Below are positions 51,666 through 60,219 of a stretch of DNA of 64,000 nt, piece after piece. The notes below the pieces were generated by a model. The model made no database searches, was not told the origin of the DNA, and saw nothing but the letters and a program-made list of their open reading frames with translations. The stretch comes from an uncultured Lachnospiraceae bacterium (GTDB lineage Bacteria > Bacillota > Clostridia > Lachnospirales > Lachnospiraceae). Where the stretch lies: positions 1-64,000 of the forward strand of contig CALGVA010000003.1 of assembly GCA_937920345.1 (NCBI GenBank), given 5' to 3'. The translations under genes were made by a program, and so were the position numbers. The first letter of the stretch is position 1. Each line of letters starts with the position of its first letter.

Positions 51666-51717
51666 CAGTTTCACCGGTACGGAAAGAACTTTTTTTATCC
51701 TGCAGCAAATTTCCGGC

Positions 51718-52092
51718 TCAACTGATCATCCCGCCCAGCATGCCGCTGCCGGCGCAAAGGAAAAATACCGTCACCATATTGCCTGCCACATCCTGCAGCC
51801 CTCTGTTGACAATGAGCGACACGATCACAAGGATCACATAGTACGCCGTTCCCATGGCCAGTCCCCACAGGAATTTCCGTCTGGGCGCCCGTTTGCCTGC
51901 AAGCAGTCCCGTTGCAAAAGTGACCGCTATGTAAATGCCGATGATGCACAGGGACACCACCTTCTCAGACAGCCCGAACCGATACAGCATAAATGCAAGC
52001 AAAAGCAGCAGTCCGGCAGTCAGAATATATGCAGCAAGCATACATTTCGTAAGGAAGATCGCCTTCTCCGTATAAAATTCTTTTTTTCCCAT
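51718..52092 (-). CDS. TIGR04086-type four-helix membrane protein
   Basis: 124 aa with four membrane segments (CMLAAYILTAGLLLLLAFML, VVSLCIIGIYIAVTFATGLLAG, LWGLAMGTAYYVILVIVSLIV, MVTVFFLCAGSGMLGGMI) and a Lys-rich loop (GKRAPRRKF). This topology and its place just upstream of scfA match the TIGR04086 family found beside SCIFF and Sec genes in Clostridia. Function unknown. yajC, which often lies next to it, is not present here. Confidence 0.82.
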   Translation of the reverse strand: MGKKEFYTEKAIFLTKCMLAAYILTAGLLLLLAFMLYRFGLSEKVVSLCIIGIYIAVTFATGLLAGKRAPRRKFLWGLAMGTAYYVILVIVSLIVNRGLQDVAGNMVTVFFLCAGSGMLGGMIS

Positions 52093-52148
52093 ATTCCCTC
52101 CGTTCCCGCATAATAGACAACCGTAAACCGCAGCAGTCCCGGTCTCTT

Positions 52149-52290
52149 CGTAACAGTTCAGCCTTCGGCTTCACTGTCACGCCTGATGCACACAAAATGC
52201 TCCAAAGTCGCATTTTGGCGCTTGCACAACTCGCAAAATCGCATACAGAACGATTTTACTCGCGGAATAGTGCAAGGCTGAACTATTACG
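52149..52290. repeat. 142-bp inverted-repeat element (MITE-like)
   Basis: Terminal arms CGTAA.AGTTCAGCCTT (52149-52165) and AAGGCTGAACT.TTACG (52274-52290) pair with one mismatch. Inside are CAAAATGC/GCATTTTG (52193-52217) and AAAATCG/CGATTTT hairpins. The left 32 bp recur at 63389 with three differences. It lies between two divergently placed genes. No coding potential. Confidence 0.75.
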
Positions 52291-52480
52291 TCTCTTCACC
52301 ACTACCGCAACGTAAACTTACTAATTATATATTCCATGCCAAGGAAAAACTTGACACATTCTTATGTTCCATAGTAATATTTCTGTAACTGTACCGGAGC
52401 GGATTACGGCCGGTTCCGATGCCCGCCTTTTGCAGCGCGGCATAGTACATACATTAATATAATAAGGAGTGAACATTTCA

Positions 52481-53773
52481 TTGGATACCACAGGTGTCAT
52501 ACAGATCATAACATTGCTGGTTCTCGTTTTATTATCAGCATTCTTCTCTTCTGCCGAGACAGCTTTCTCGACAGTCAACCGTGTGCGGCTTCGTACACTT
52601 GCCCAGGAAAATAACAAGGGGGCCGCCAGAGTGCTTGCCATTCTGGACCAGTACGGCAAGATGCTGAGCGCCGTTCTGATCGGCAATAATATTGTAAACT
52701 TATCCGCTTCCTCCGTCGCAACCACTTTTGCGATCAAAATGTGGGGCAGCCGCGCTGTCGGCATCATGACAGGGGTTCTCACCTTTACCATCCTGATCTT
52801 CGGCGAGATTATACCGAAGACATGGGCGATGCAGCGGGCGGAATCCATCACCCTCATCTACAGCGGACTGATCCGTATGCTGATGATGATACTGACGCCC
52901 CTCATCTTTATCGTTGACAAATTGTCCAACTGGATACTGCGTTTCCTACATATCAGTTCCGAGGGAAACAATTTCAGCATCACCGAGAAAGAATTAAAGA
53001 CCTACGTGGATGTGAGCCATGAGGGCGGCGTCATTGAGACGGAAGAACGGGAACTGATCTATAACGTGTTTGATTTCGGTGACACGGTAGCCAAGGACAT
53101 CATGATCCCGCGCATCCAGATGACCACCGTATCCTTAGACGCCTCCTATCAGGAACTGCTGTCCACCTTCCAGGCTTCCATGTTTACGAGAATCCCTGTC
53201 TTCGACGGCGATCCCGATCACATTATCGGCGTGGTCAATATCAAGGATTTCATTCTGGTAAAAGACAAAGAAAAATTTCAGATCAAGAAGATTCTGCGCG
53301 AAGCATACTACACTTACGAGTATAAGAGCGTATCCGATCTGCTGATGGAAATCCGCGAGAAATCCCTCAGTATTGCTTTTGTACTAAGCGAGTACGGCGC
53401 TACCGTGGGCATGATCACCATGGAAGACATGATTGAAGAACTGGTGGGTGAGATTCGTGACGAATATGATGCCGACGAGGAAGAACTGATTCAGGAGATG
53501 GATGATGGTCAGTATCTTGTGGTGGGCAGCATGAAATTAGACGATATCAACGACGCACTGAACATCGAACTCCATTCCGAAGACTATGATTCCATCGGCG
53601 GACTGATCATAGAACAACTCGAGCGTCTGCCGCAGGATCAGGAGACCATCCTGCTTCCTAACGGCATATCCCTGCAGGCGGACGGCATAAAAGATAACCG
53701 CATCTTAAAAGTGCTGATTACTCTGCCTGAAGAAAACGCCCAATCAGGGGAAGAAGCTCCTGTGGAGAACTGA
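52481..53773 (+). CDS. CNNM/CorC-HlyC family membrane protein with CBS domains
   Basis: 430 aa. An N-terminal DUF21/CNNM transmembrane domain (about 1-150, with LLSAFFSSAETAFSTVNRVRL and IFGEIIPKTWA) is followed by a CBS pair (about 200-320, with DIMIPRIQMTTVS and RIPVFDGDPDHIIGVVNIKD) and a C-terminal CorC_HlyC domain (DGQYLVVGSMKLDDIND). Members are linked to Mg2+ or Na+ efflux, often annotated hemolysin. I prefer TTG 52481, 11 nt after AAGGAG. A GTG at 52469 overlaps that site and cannot be used. Confidence 0.9.
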   Translation: MDTTGVIQIITLLVLVLLSAFFSSAETAFSTVNRVRLRTLAQENNKGAARVLAILDQYGKMLSAVLIGNNIVNLSASSVATTFAIKMWGSRAVGIMTGVLTFTILIFGEIIPKTWAMQRAESITLIYSGLIRMLMMILTPLIFIVDKLSNWILRFLHISSEGNNFSITEKELKTYVDVSHEGGVIETEERELIYNVFDFGDTVAKDIMIPRIQMTTVSLDASYQELLSTFQASMFTRIPVFDGDPDHIIGVVNIKDFILVKDKEKFQIKKILREAYYTYEYKSVSDLLMEIREKSLSIAFVLSEYGATVGMITMEDMIEELVGEIRDEYDADEEELIQEMDDGQYLVVGSMKLDDINDALNIELHSEDYDSIGGLIIEQLERLPQDQETILLPNGISLQADGIKDNRILKVLITLPEENAQSGEEAPVEN

Positions 53774-54386
53774 TCATACGCTCCTTGGCCGCGCCGGCAC
53801 GAAGAAGCTGTTCCAACGTCCGAAATCCCCATGTCACACTGATGCACGTCATGGGCACGTTAGCGGCAGTCTGCAGATCCACTTCGGAATCCCCCACATA
53901 GATGGCATGTTCCGCATCTGAATCAAGTTCTTTCAGCGCCCGATACACCATATCGGGCGCCGGTTTTCTCTGCCCGTCTTCGCGATCGCCGTGAAAGTGC
54001 CGGACATATTCCCCGAAAAACTTAGCGCCAAGCTGCTTTACAGCCTTGTCGGGCTTATTGGACACGACCGCCATGCGGTAACCGGCCCGCCATGCCGCCG
54101 ATAACATCTCCATAATGCCCTCGTAGGGCGCGGTCTTATCTTCACAGTGTACCGCATAATGCGCCCTGAAAGCATGAAGCATTTCCCGGTATGCCGGGTC
54201 AGCGCTGCCCTGCGGCACCGACCGCTCGATCAGCTTCGCCGCGCCGTTACCGACATAGCGCCTGACCTCCTCGATCGTATGTACAGGATGACCGAATTGT
54301 CCCATCACATAATTTACGCTGTCCGTCAAGTCTTCCAACGTGTTTAACAGCGTCCCGTCTAAATCAAATATTATCGTATCTGTCAT
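53718..54386 (-). CDS. HAD-family hydrolase, phosphoglycolate phosphatase-like
   Basis: 222-aa cytoplasmic phosphatase. Motif I IIFDLDGTLLNT, a helical cap (about 15-80), motif II VVSNKPDKA, motif III K and motif IV YVGDSEVDLQTA. Closest in style to Gph/PpaX phosphatases, but substrate cannot be fixed from sequence. Its 3' end overlaps the convergent CNNM-type gene by 56 bp. Confidence 0.88.
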   Translation of the reverse strand: MTDTIIFDLDGTLLNTLEDLTDSVNYVMGQFGHPVHTIEEVRRYVGNGAAKLIERSVPQGSADPAYREMLHAFRAHYAVHCEDKTAPYEGIMEMLSAAWRAGYRMAVVSNKPDKAVKQLGAKFFGEYVRHFHGDREDGQRKPAPDMVYRALKELDSDAEHAIYVGDSEVDLQTAANVPMTCISVTWGFRTLEQLLRAGAAKERMISSPQELLPLIGRFLQAE

Positions 54387-54395
54387 TGCTTCCGC

Positions 54396-56624
54396 CTATC
54401 TCTGTTCTGTACTGTTCCTCACATATGCTGCCGGAAGGTATCGCATAAGCAGCTGTTCCAGCGCCGTTCCTTCTATGGGTTTGGCGAGATAATCGTCAAA
54501 TCCCTTCTCCAGGTACATCTCCCGGACACCCGCCATTGCATTGGCAGTCAGCACGATCACTGCCGCCTCTTTACTTTGGTTGTCCGGCATATCTCTCATG
54601 GCAGACAGCGTCTCAATGCCGTCCATGCCGGGCATCATATGATCCAGTAGAATCACATCATACCGCTCCTTTGCCACGCACTGCAGACACTCATGACCGC
54701 TCTGCGCAAAGGTGACCTGTACCTTCGTCTTGCGCAGCAGTCCCTTGATCACCGTGAGATTGACTTTATTATCGTCCACTGCCAGGATCCTGGCTGCCGG
54801 CGCCGTAAACATGGGCGCGCCCTTGCTGCGCCCTTCCCGTTTAGCGGATTCCTCCAGGGAACCGACCGTCTCTTTGCCGATCACCTGCTGCTGCAGACAT
54901 ACCGTAAATGTAGAGCCTTCGCCGTATACGCTCTCCACCTTCACGGAACCGTGCATCAGCTTCACCAGCCTGTCCACGATACTGAGTCCGAGTCCCGTTC
55001 CCTCTATCGTATGTACCTGTTCCTCATTCACACGGTCAAACTGGTCAAACAGCCTGCCGATATTTTCCTCCCTGATTCCGATCCCGGTATCCTTCACTGC
55101 GAATGCAAGTTCAATCGCGTTCTCCTGCACCCACTGATAGGAGACTGTCATCGTTACGCTGCCCTTCATGGTATATTTAACCGCATTTGTTAAAATATTG
55201 AGAATAATCTGACGGACTCTCACTTCATCACCCAGCAGACACTCCGGCGTATCCTCCGGCACCGTAAAGTGCAGCGCAAGTCCCTTCTCTTCGGCACGCA
55301 TACCACACTCCACCTTAAGCGCCTTCAACAGCGCTTTCAAAGAATATACCTTCTCCACTACCTCAAGCATGCCCGATTCGATCTTGGAGAAATCGAGAAT
55401 GTCATTGATCAGCACGAGCAGCGTCTTGCTGGCATCCCTTATGTTCCTCGCATACTCCAAGACTGCCGCATCGTCGCTCTCTCTGAGAATCATTTCATTC
55501 ATACCCATAACTGCGTTGATCGGCGTCCTGATCTCATGGGACATATTGGCAAGAAATACGCTCTTCGCCTCATTCGCCTTATCCGCACGCTGCTTCTCCA
55601 TCCCCACTCTCTCCAGCATACGCACACGCTCCGTCACATCGTGCACAATCACGATATAACCGATGATATCCCTGAAATCGTCATAGATCTTATCGATCGT
55701 AATACTGCATATATTATTGCGCTGCCAGCAGCGCGCTTCCACCCGGTTCTTATTCCCCCGGAACCGGAACGCGTTGCGGTTCAGTTCAAATATATCACTC
55801 AGCTGCAGCTTACTGCACTCCTGCGCACTCATACCCAGAAACAACGTTGCCCCGTTGTTCACAATGCAGAGCCGCTCTGCCTCATCAAACAAAAATACCG
55901 GTTCATCCACGGAATAGTACACAAACTCAGACATGTTCTCGAGCGTCATCTTCATCTTATTATGGAACCGGTATGTCCTGTACAGCACCGCACAGCCGAC
56001 AAACTGCCCGATCGTGGTCCCCGGAAATGCTGCGATCCCCGCCACCTGTATAGCCGTATCCAGCACGCACCCGAAACAGACGACAGAGATACACAATAAG
56101 AGCGAATACGCAATCACTCTGTCACGTCTGCGTATGCTCCTGCGCAGCATATAAAGCGCCACACATGCCAGATTAACCGCCGCAACCGCACAGTATACCG
56201 TATAGACAGCACTCCATATGCCGGAAACAATCCTGTATGACATACCGTACGGCGTCATCTCAAATACCACATTCCCGGGTAAAATCAAAAACGGGTACAG
56301 TAACAACCCCGACCAGATAAAACCGACTTTCCACTGTTTCAGTCTGCCGCGTACATTAGACCAGTAGACCATCATATGCGTATTACATATGAGCAGTCCG
56401 AAGATATGAAGCATACCAAGCGCCCGTATGAAAGCCGCCCTGTTCTGATCCGTCTGAATCAGCACGAGTCCCATGCATAGACTCCACCCTGCACTCAGCA
56501 TCGCCGCCGTGAAATAAACCTTATCGATCCGATTCTTCCTGATCCCTTTCCGCAGAATCATATACCCGATGATATATGTGATCACAGCGAAATTATAGAG
56601 CAGGAAAAACATAAAATATTTCAT
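54396..56624 (-). CDS. Hybrid sensor histidine kinase with 7-TM N-terminus, PAS and receiver domains
   Basis: 742 aa. About seven N-terminal membrane segments (1-215) are followed by a PAS domain (about 225-335, with VDEPVFLFDEAERLCIVNNGA) and a coiled linker. HisKA has the His in FLANMSHEIRTPINAVMG (near 364). HATPase has the G boxes VKDTGIGIREENIG and GTGLGLSIV. A C-terminal receiver (about 608-730) has the phospho-acceptor in VILLDHMMPGMDG. No Hpt or DNA-binding output is encoded nearby, so its partner is elsewhere. It ends 9 bp upstream of the HAD gene start. Confidence 0.92.
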   Translation of the reverse strand: MKYFMFFLLYNFAVITYIIGYMILRKGIRKNRIDKVYFTAAMLSAGWSLCMGLVLIQTDQNRAAFIRALGMLHIFGLLICNTHMMVYWSNVRGRLKQWKVGFIWSGLLLYPFLILPGNVVFEMTPYGMSYRIVSGIWSAVYTVYCAVAAVNLACVALYMLRRSIRRRDRVIAYSLLLCISVVCFGCVLDTAIQVAGIAAFPGTTIGQFVGCAVLYRTYRFHNKMKMTLENMSEFVYYSVDEPVFLFDEAERLCIVNNGATLFLGMSAQECSKLQLSDIFELNRNAFRFRGNKNRVEARCWQRNNICSITIDKIYDDFRDIIGYIVIVHDVTERVRMLERVGMEKQRADKANEAKSVFLANMSHEIRTPINAVMGMNEMILRESDDAAVLEYARNIRDASKTLLVLINDILDFSKIESGMLEVVEKVYSLKALLKALKVECGMRAEEKGLALHFTVPEDTPECLLGDEVRVRQIILNILTNAVKYTMKGSVTMTVSYQWVQENAIELAFAVKDTGIGIREENIGRLFDQFDRVNEEQVHTIEGTGLGLSIVDRLVKLMHGSVKVESVYGEGSTFTVCLQQQVIGKETVGSLEESAKREGRSKGAPMFTAPAARILAVDDNKVNLTVIKGLLRKTKVQVTFAQSGHECLQCVAKERYDVILLDHMMPGMDGIETLSAMRDMPDNQSKEAAVIVLTANAMAGVREMYLEKGFDDYLAKPIEGTALEQLLMRYLPAAYVRNSTEQR

Positions 56625-56632
56625 ATGTGCTC

Positions 56633-57568
56633 CTATATGCGGGCCGCCAGCCCCATTACCGCCTCAATTTCCGCTCCGTTATCCGGTGCTTCCTCCACCA
56701 GCTCATGCTTTCCGTCTGCGGTAATTCTCCCGATCTGATTTCCCTGCTCTGTCTTTTCCATTGTATAATAACGTAATTCCTGCGGACCGCGCAGCCAGAC
56801 GGCATATACGCGGTAACACATGCCCTTCTTCGCTGTCCCGTCCGGCATATCTACCCTTGTGATCTGCATGTCATCCGTAACATTCAGCGTCATAACCGAA
56901 AAGTCGTCCTGCCTTGCGGCAACAGATGATTTCCGTCCCTCCGGATAGCACTCTCTGTAAAACTGCAGTATGAATGCTCCTTCTTCATGCTGCAACTGTT
57001 TTAAACCTTCTTCCTTATGTTCAAACAGATATTTGGGAAGCAGCTGCATCGCCACCCTGTTATGCACAAGCTGTCCGAACTGCTGCTCCGTCACCTTGAT
57101 CGTCTTCGTCTCTTTCTTCGCACCAAGACGCTTGACTGCCACATCCAGAACCGTCTGCGGCAATACCATATTGTGTGTAAAAGGATTGAGTACGATGGCT
57201 TCCACCTGTCCGGGATTCGCCATGACCATAGACAGACATGCCCCGAACGGCATCGCCATAAGCGCCGGACTCTTCTTGTCTTCCGGAATCTGCGCTGCGG
57301 ACGTAAAAATCGGCAGTGCCTGTTCGCCGGTTTCCTTGCGCAGCAGACAGGGGGCAATCTTCGCTCCCTGCGGAATCTTAACCTGTTTTCCTTCCTTCAT
57401 CAGTCGCTGGGTTTCCTCGTCCAGCCCCTGCGGCTGCATGACAGGAACCAGTATGAGCGCCTTCTCCAGAAGCTCCATGACTGCGGCATACTTCTCCTTC
57501 TGCCTGTCCTGTGCAAATTCCTCCAGTAATGTCTCAAGCTGCGTATTGTCTATTTTATTTTCTGCCAT
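56633..57568 (-). CDS. SseB-family protein
   Basis: 311-aa soluble protein. The N-terminal domain (about 1-150) resembles SseB: LVPVMQPQG, PCLLRKETGEQALPIFTSAAQIP, FGACLSMVMANPGQVEAIVLNPF. A C-terminal domain of unknown type (YAVWLRGPQELRYYTMEKTEQG) resembles the SseB C-terminal region in Firmicutes. Role unknown; the name comes from enhanced serine sensitivity in E. coli. ATG 57568 has AGGAG 10 nt upstream; the frame extends to 57631 without a site. Confidence 0.78.
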   Translation of the reverse strand: MAENKIDNTQLETLLEEFAQDRQKEKYAAVMELLEKALILVPVMQPQGLDEETQRLMKEGKQVKIPQGAKIAPCLLRKETGEQALPIFTSAAQIPEDKKSPALMAMPFGACLSMVMANPGQVEAIVLNPFTHNMVLPQTVLDVAVKRLGAKKETKTIKVTEQQFGQLVHNRVAMQLLPKYLFEHKEEGLKQLQHEEGAFILQFYRECYPEGRKSSVAARQDDFSVMTLNVTDDMQITRVDMPDGTAKKGMCYRVYAVWLRGPQELRYYTMEKTEQGNQIGRITADGKHELVEEAPDNGAEIEAVMGLAARI

Positions 57569-57608
57569 AGTGCAACTGCTCCTTTGCTTTGTTGTACCCA
57601 CCAGTATA

Positions 57609-58751
57609 TCAGTGTTTTGCTTTCCTGCCAATCTGCCTGATCAGTCCGATCAGCTTATGATCCGCCACATGCAGCACAGTCGCCAGTGCAATAGATGCGC
57701 CGTAGCACCCAAGTATATACCATACCCTGTTGGAAGCCGGCATATACAGCAGGAACAGATTGTGGACCAGATATAACTCCAATGCAATGCTGCCCAGAAA
57801 ATCAAGAATCTTATTGCCGAACTCGATCTTCTGCAGAATCACGATCACCGTAAAGACTGCCAGCAGCACAAACGGCGTCTGTACCGCCAGCGTCTGCAGC
57901 TTCTCCTTATAACCGGCATAGCCGTCCCACTCAACCCAATAGCCCTTGGTGCGCAGCATAAACAGCGTTTCTTTATACAAAAACGCGGTGAGCAGCGCCG
58001 CAACGATCAGCACGATCGCGTAAAATTTCCTGACAAAAGACAGAATCGGCTTCTCCCACTTCGCAAACAGAATCCCGGCGGGCAAAAGCAGCGTCGTATT
58101 ATACCACCACTCCCCGTGAAGCCACAATCCCTGTGTCGGCGTCGTCTTGTCATGCCCGAGCCACAGGCTGAAGCCGATCAGCGCCACCGTCAGCAGCGTA
58201 TACAGCGCACATGCCGCATTCCGGTTACGGACCAGACGAAATACAATGTAAAACAGCAGATACAGAATGAAAATCTCCACGATGTACCACATTTGGGAAT
58301 TCATCAGAATCGCACCTGTGAGATAAGGCGCCAGCTCCCCTTTCTTAAACTGATAACCGAAAAGGAAGGATCCCAGAATAAAGACAAAATTACACATATA
58401 GAAGGGCACCAGAACTGCCGGCAGCCTCCCGCGCAGGAATCCCTTCAGATAATCCGGCTTGTCCCGCAGGCTGGAGTACAGCCCGTAACCGGAGAAGAAA
58501 AAGAACATACCCACGAAACAAACCCCGATATCCACCATAAACAACAGAATCCCCGGATCTTCATTCGCAAAATAAATCGTCTGGGACATATGGTGCAGCA
58601 TGATCCCCACTGCACAAAACCCCAAAAGCCCTTTTGACGAATGCAAGGACAATGACTCTTCCCGCCACTTCCCCCTGTTTGCCGGTTTCACACCAATCAG
58701 CAGAATCACTGCCAGAATGCTGTAAAATACAAAAAAATATTCTTTTGCCAT
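57609..58751 (-). CDS. Acyltransferase-3 family membrane protein
   Basis: 380 aa with about ten membrane segments. Early GLLGFCAVGIMLHHMSQTIYF contains the His expected in acyltransferase-3 proteins, followed by FFFFSGYGLYSSLRDKPDYLKGFLRGRL, a typical family segment. It probably O-acetylates an envelope sugar or lipid. The acceptor is unknown. ATG 58751 follows GGGGAAGGG. It ends 40 bp before the SseB-like gene start. Confidence 0.85.
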   Translation of the reverse strand: MAKEYFFVFYSILAVILLIGVKPANRGKWREESLSLHSSKGLLGFCAVGIMLHHMSQTIYFANEDPGILLFMVDIGVCFVGMFFFFSGYGLYSSLRDKPDYLKGFLRGRLPAVLVPFYMCNFVFILGSFLFGYQFKKGELAPYLTGAILMNSQMWYIVEIFILYLLFYIVFRLVRNRNAACALYTLLTVALIGFSLWLGHDKTTPTQGLWLHGEWWYNTTLLLPAGILFAKWEKPILSFVRKFYAIVLIVAALLTAFLYKETLFMLRTKGYWVEWDGYAGYKEKLQTLAVQTPFVLLAVFTVIVILQKIEFGNKILDFLGSIALELYLVHNLFLLYMPASNRVWYILGCYGASIALATVLHVADHKLIGLIRQIGRKAKH

Positions 58752-58765
58752 AACCCTTCCCCTTC

Positions 58766-59764
58766 TCATCCTTGTTTTGCTTCAACAATTTTTTCTCTAT
58801 CTGCCATCCCCCGGTTATTCCTGTCCGGCAGCTGTGCCAGCACGATCGCTACGATCATCAGACTGCAGCCGAGCAGTTCTCTTCTGCTCATCGTCTGCTC
58901 CAAAATCAGGAACCCCGCCACTACGGACACAACAGACTCCAGACTTAAGATCAACGACGCCACCGTCGGATTCATGCCTTTCTGTCCGACGATCTGCAGT
59001 GTATAAGCAATGCCGCAGGACATGATCCCGCCGTAGCAGACCGGCTGCCAGGCGGCAAGGATACTGCTAAGGTCCGGCTGTTCAAACACGAAACTGCAAA
59101 GCATCGCCACAATGCCGCATACCCAGAACTGAATACAGGACATTCGCACGCCATCCACCTTCGGTGAGAAATAATCGATCACCAGAATATGCAGTGAAAA
59201 GACCACCGCACAGGCAAGCACCAGCGCGTCTCCCCGTTCCAGTTTAAACCCGTTCGTCATACACAGCAGATACAATCCGCAAACTGCAAAAACGACGCCG
59301 ATCCATACTTTCATGCCAACCTTCTTATGTACGAACAGTCCCATGACCGGCACAAGCAGGATATACATCGCCGTGAGAAATCCTGCTTTTCCAACCGACG
59401 TATACTGAATGCCGAGCTGCTGTAAACTGCTTGCCACAAATAAAATAACACCGCAGCATATACCGCCTGCCGCCAGTTGTCTTCTGTTTCTCTTACGTGC
59501 TTCCGCCGGCGTCAACGCTTCTTCTGTCTTCATACCCTCTGCCGCCTGCGCCGCCGCATCACCTTGCACACTCCTGCCACCCTGCAGTCTGTCGAGCAGC
59601 GCGATACATGGCAGCAGGACCAGACCGCCCAGAATACAACGCACGCCGTTATAAGTAAAAGGCCCCACATAATTCATGCCCGCACTCTGCGCCACAAACG
59701 CCACGCCCCAGATCACCGCTGTCAGAAACAGCAGCAGAGACTGTCTCAATATAAATCTGTTCAT
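58766..59764 (-). CDS. EamA/DMT-superfamily transporter
   Basis: 332 aa with ten predicted membrane segments in two EamA repeats (FLTAVIWGVAFVAQSAGMNYVGP opens the first, and VVFSLHILVIDYFSPK opens the second). A polar insert of about 35 residues (EGMKTEEALTPAEARKRNRR) between helices 2 and 3 is unusual for the family. It probably exports or imports a small metabolite. ATG 59764 is used; the upstream frame to 59797 has no ribosome-binding site. It ends 14 bp before the acyltransferase start. Confidence 0.88.
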   Translation of the reverse strand: MNRFILRQSLLLFLTAVIWGVAFVAQSAGMNYVGPFTYNGVRCILGGLVLLPCIALLDRLQGGRSVQGDAAAQAAEGMKTEEALTPAEARKRNRRQLAAGGICCGVILFVASSLQQLGIQYTSVGKAGFLTAMYILLVPVMGLFVHKKVGMKVWIGVVFAVCGLYLLCMTNGFKLERGDALVLACAVVFSLHILVIDYFSPKVDGVRMSCIQFWVCGIVAMLCSFVFEQPDLSSILAAWQPVCYGGIMSCGIAYTLQIVGQKGMNPTVASLILSLESVVSVVAGFLILEQTMSRRELLGCSLMIVAIVLAQLPDRNNRGMADREKIVEAKQG

Positions 59765-59919
59765 CCTTACACACCCTGTATATTCATAATCGCACATGTC
59801 ATGTCCGGCCGCCTTACAATTACGTACGCCGGCACAAATGATCCCATGACAAAAGTTACCTTGCAGGCACCTGAGAAAATCGCCAGGCCCCGGAAGATAA
59901 CTTGTCAGAGTAAAAGCCG

Positions 59920-60162
59920 CTATCGTTCCCGTGTCAGACTCTTCAGCTGTTCGATCATCTCCATGTCATCCGCATTGATCTTCAGGTTCGAATCAAAGCT
60001 CTCCCCCTCCGCAGTCGTCACTTTAATTTCTATGATACTGCCCTCTTTGATACCGTTTCTCACCACCGCCGAAATAAACTTTGGAAACTTCGGATGATTA
60101 TTCTGAAAACGGCTCCATAAATTCATCAACTGTATAATCGCTGCCGGATTCTGTATATTCAT
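59920..60162 (-). CDS. Small conserved-looking hypothetical protein
   Basis: 80-aa soluble acidic protein that begins MNIQNPAAIIQLMNLWSRFQ and contains GIKEGSIIEIKVTTAEGE then ADDMEMIEQLKSLTRER. It is probably a small alpha/beta fold. ATG 60162 has an excellent ribosome-binding site (GAGGAGG). It lies just after aspS on the same strand. I do not recognise the family. Confidence 0.7.
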   Translation of the reverse strand: MNIQNPAAIIQLMNLWSRFQNNHPKFPKFISAVVRNGIKEGSIIEIKVTTAEGESFDSNLKINADDMEMIEQLKSLTRER

Positions 60163-60219
60163 CTGTGTCCTCCTCTCAGCTGTACAATGCCTGCTCCCCG
60201 CATGGCACCGGTTCTGTTT

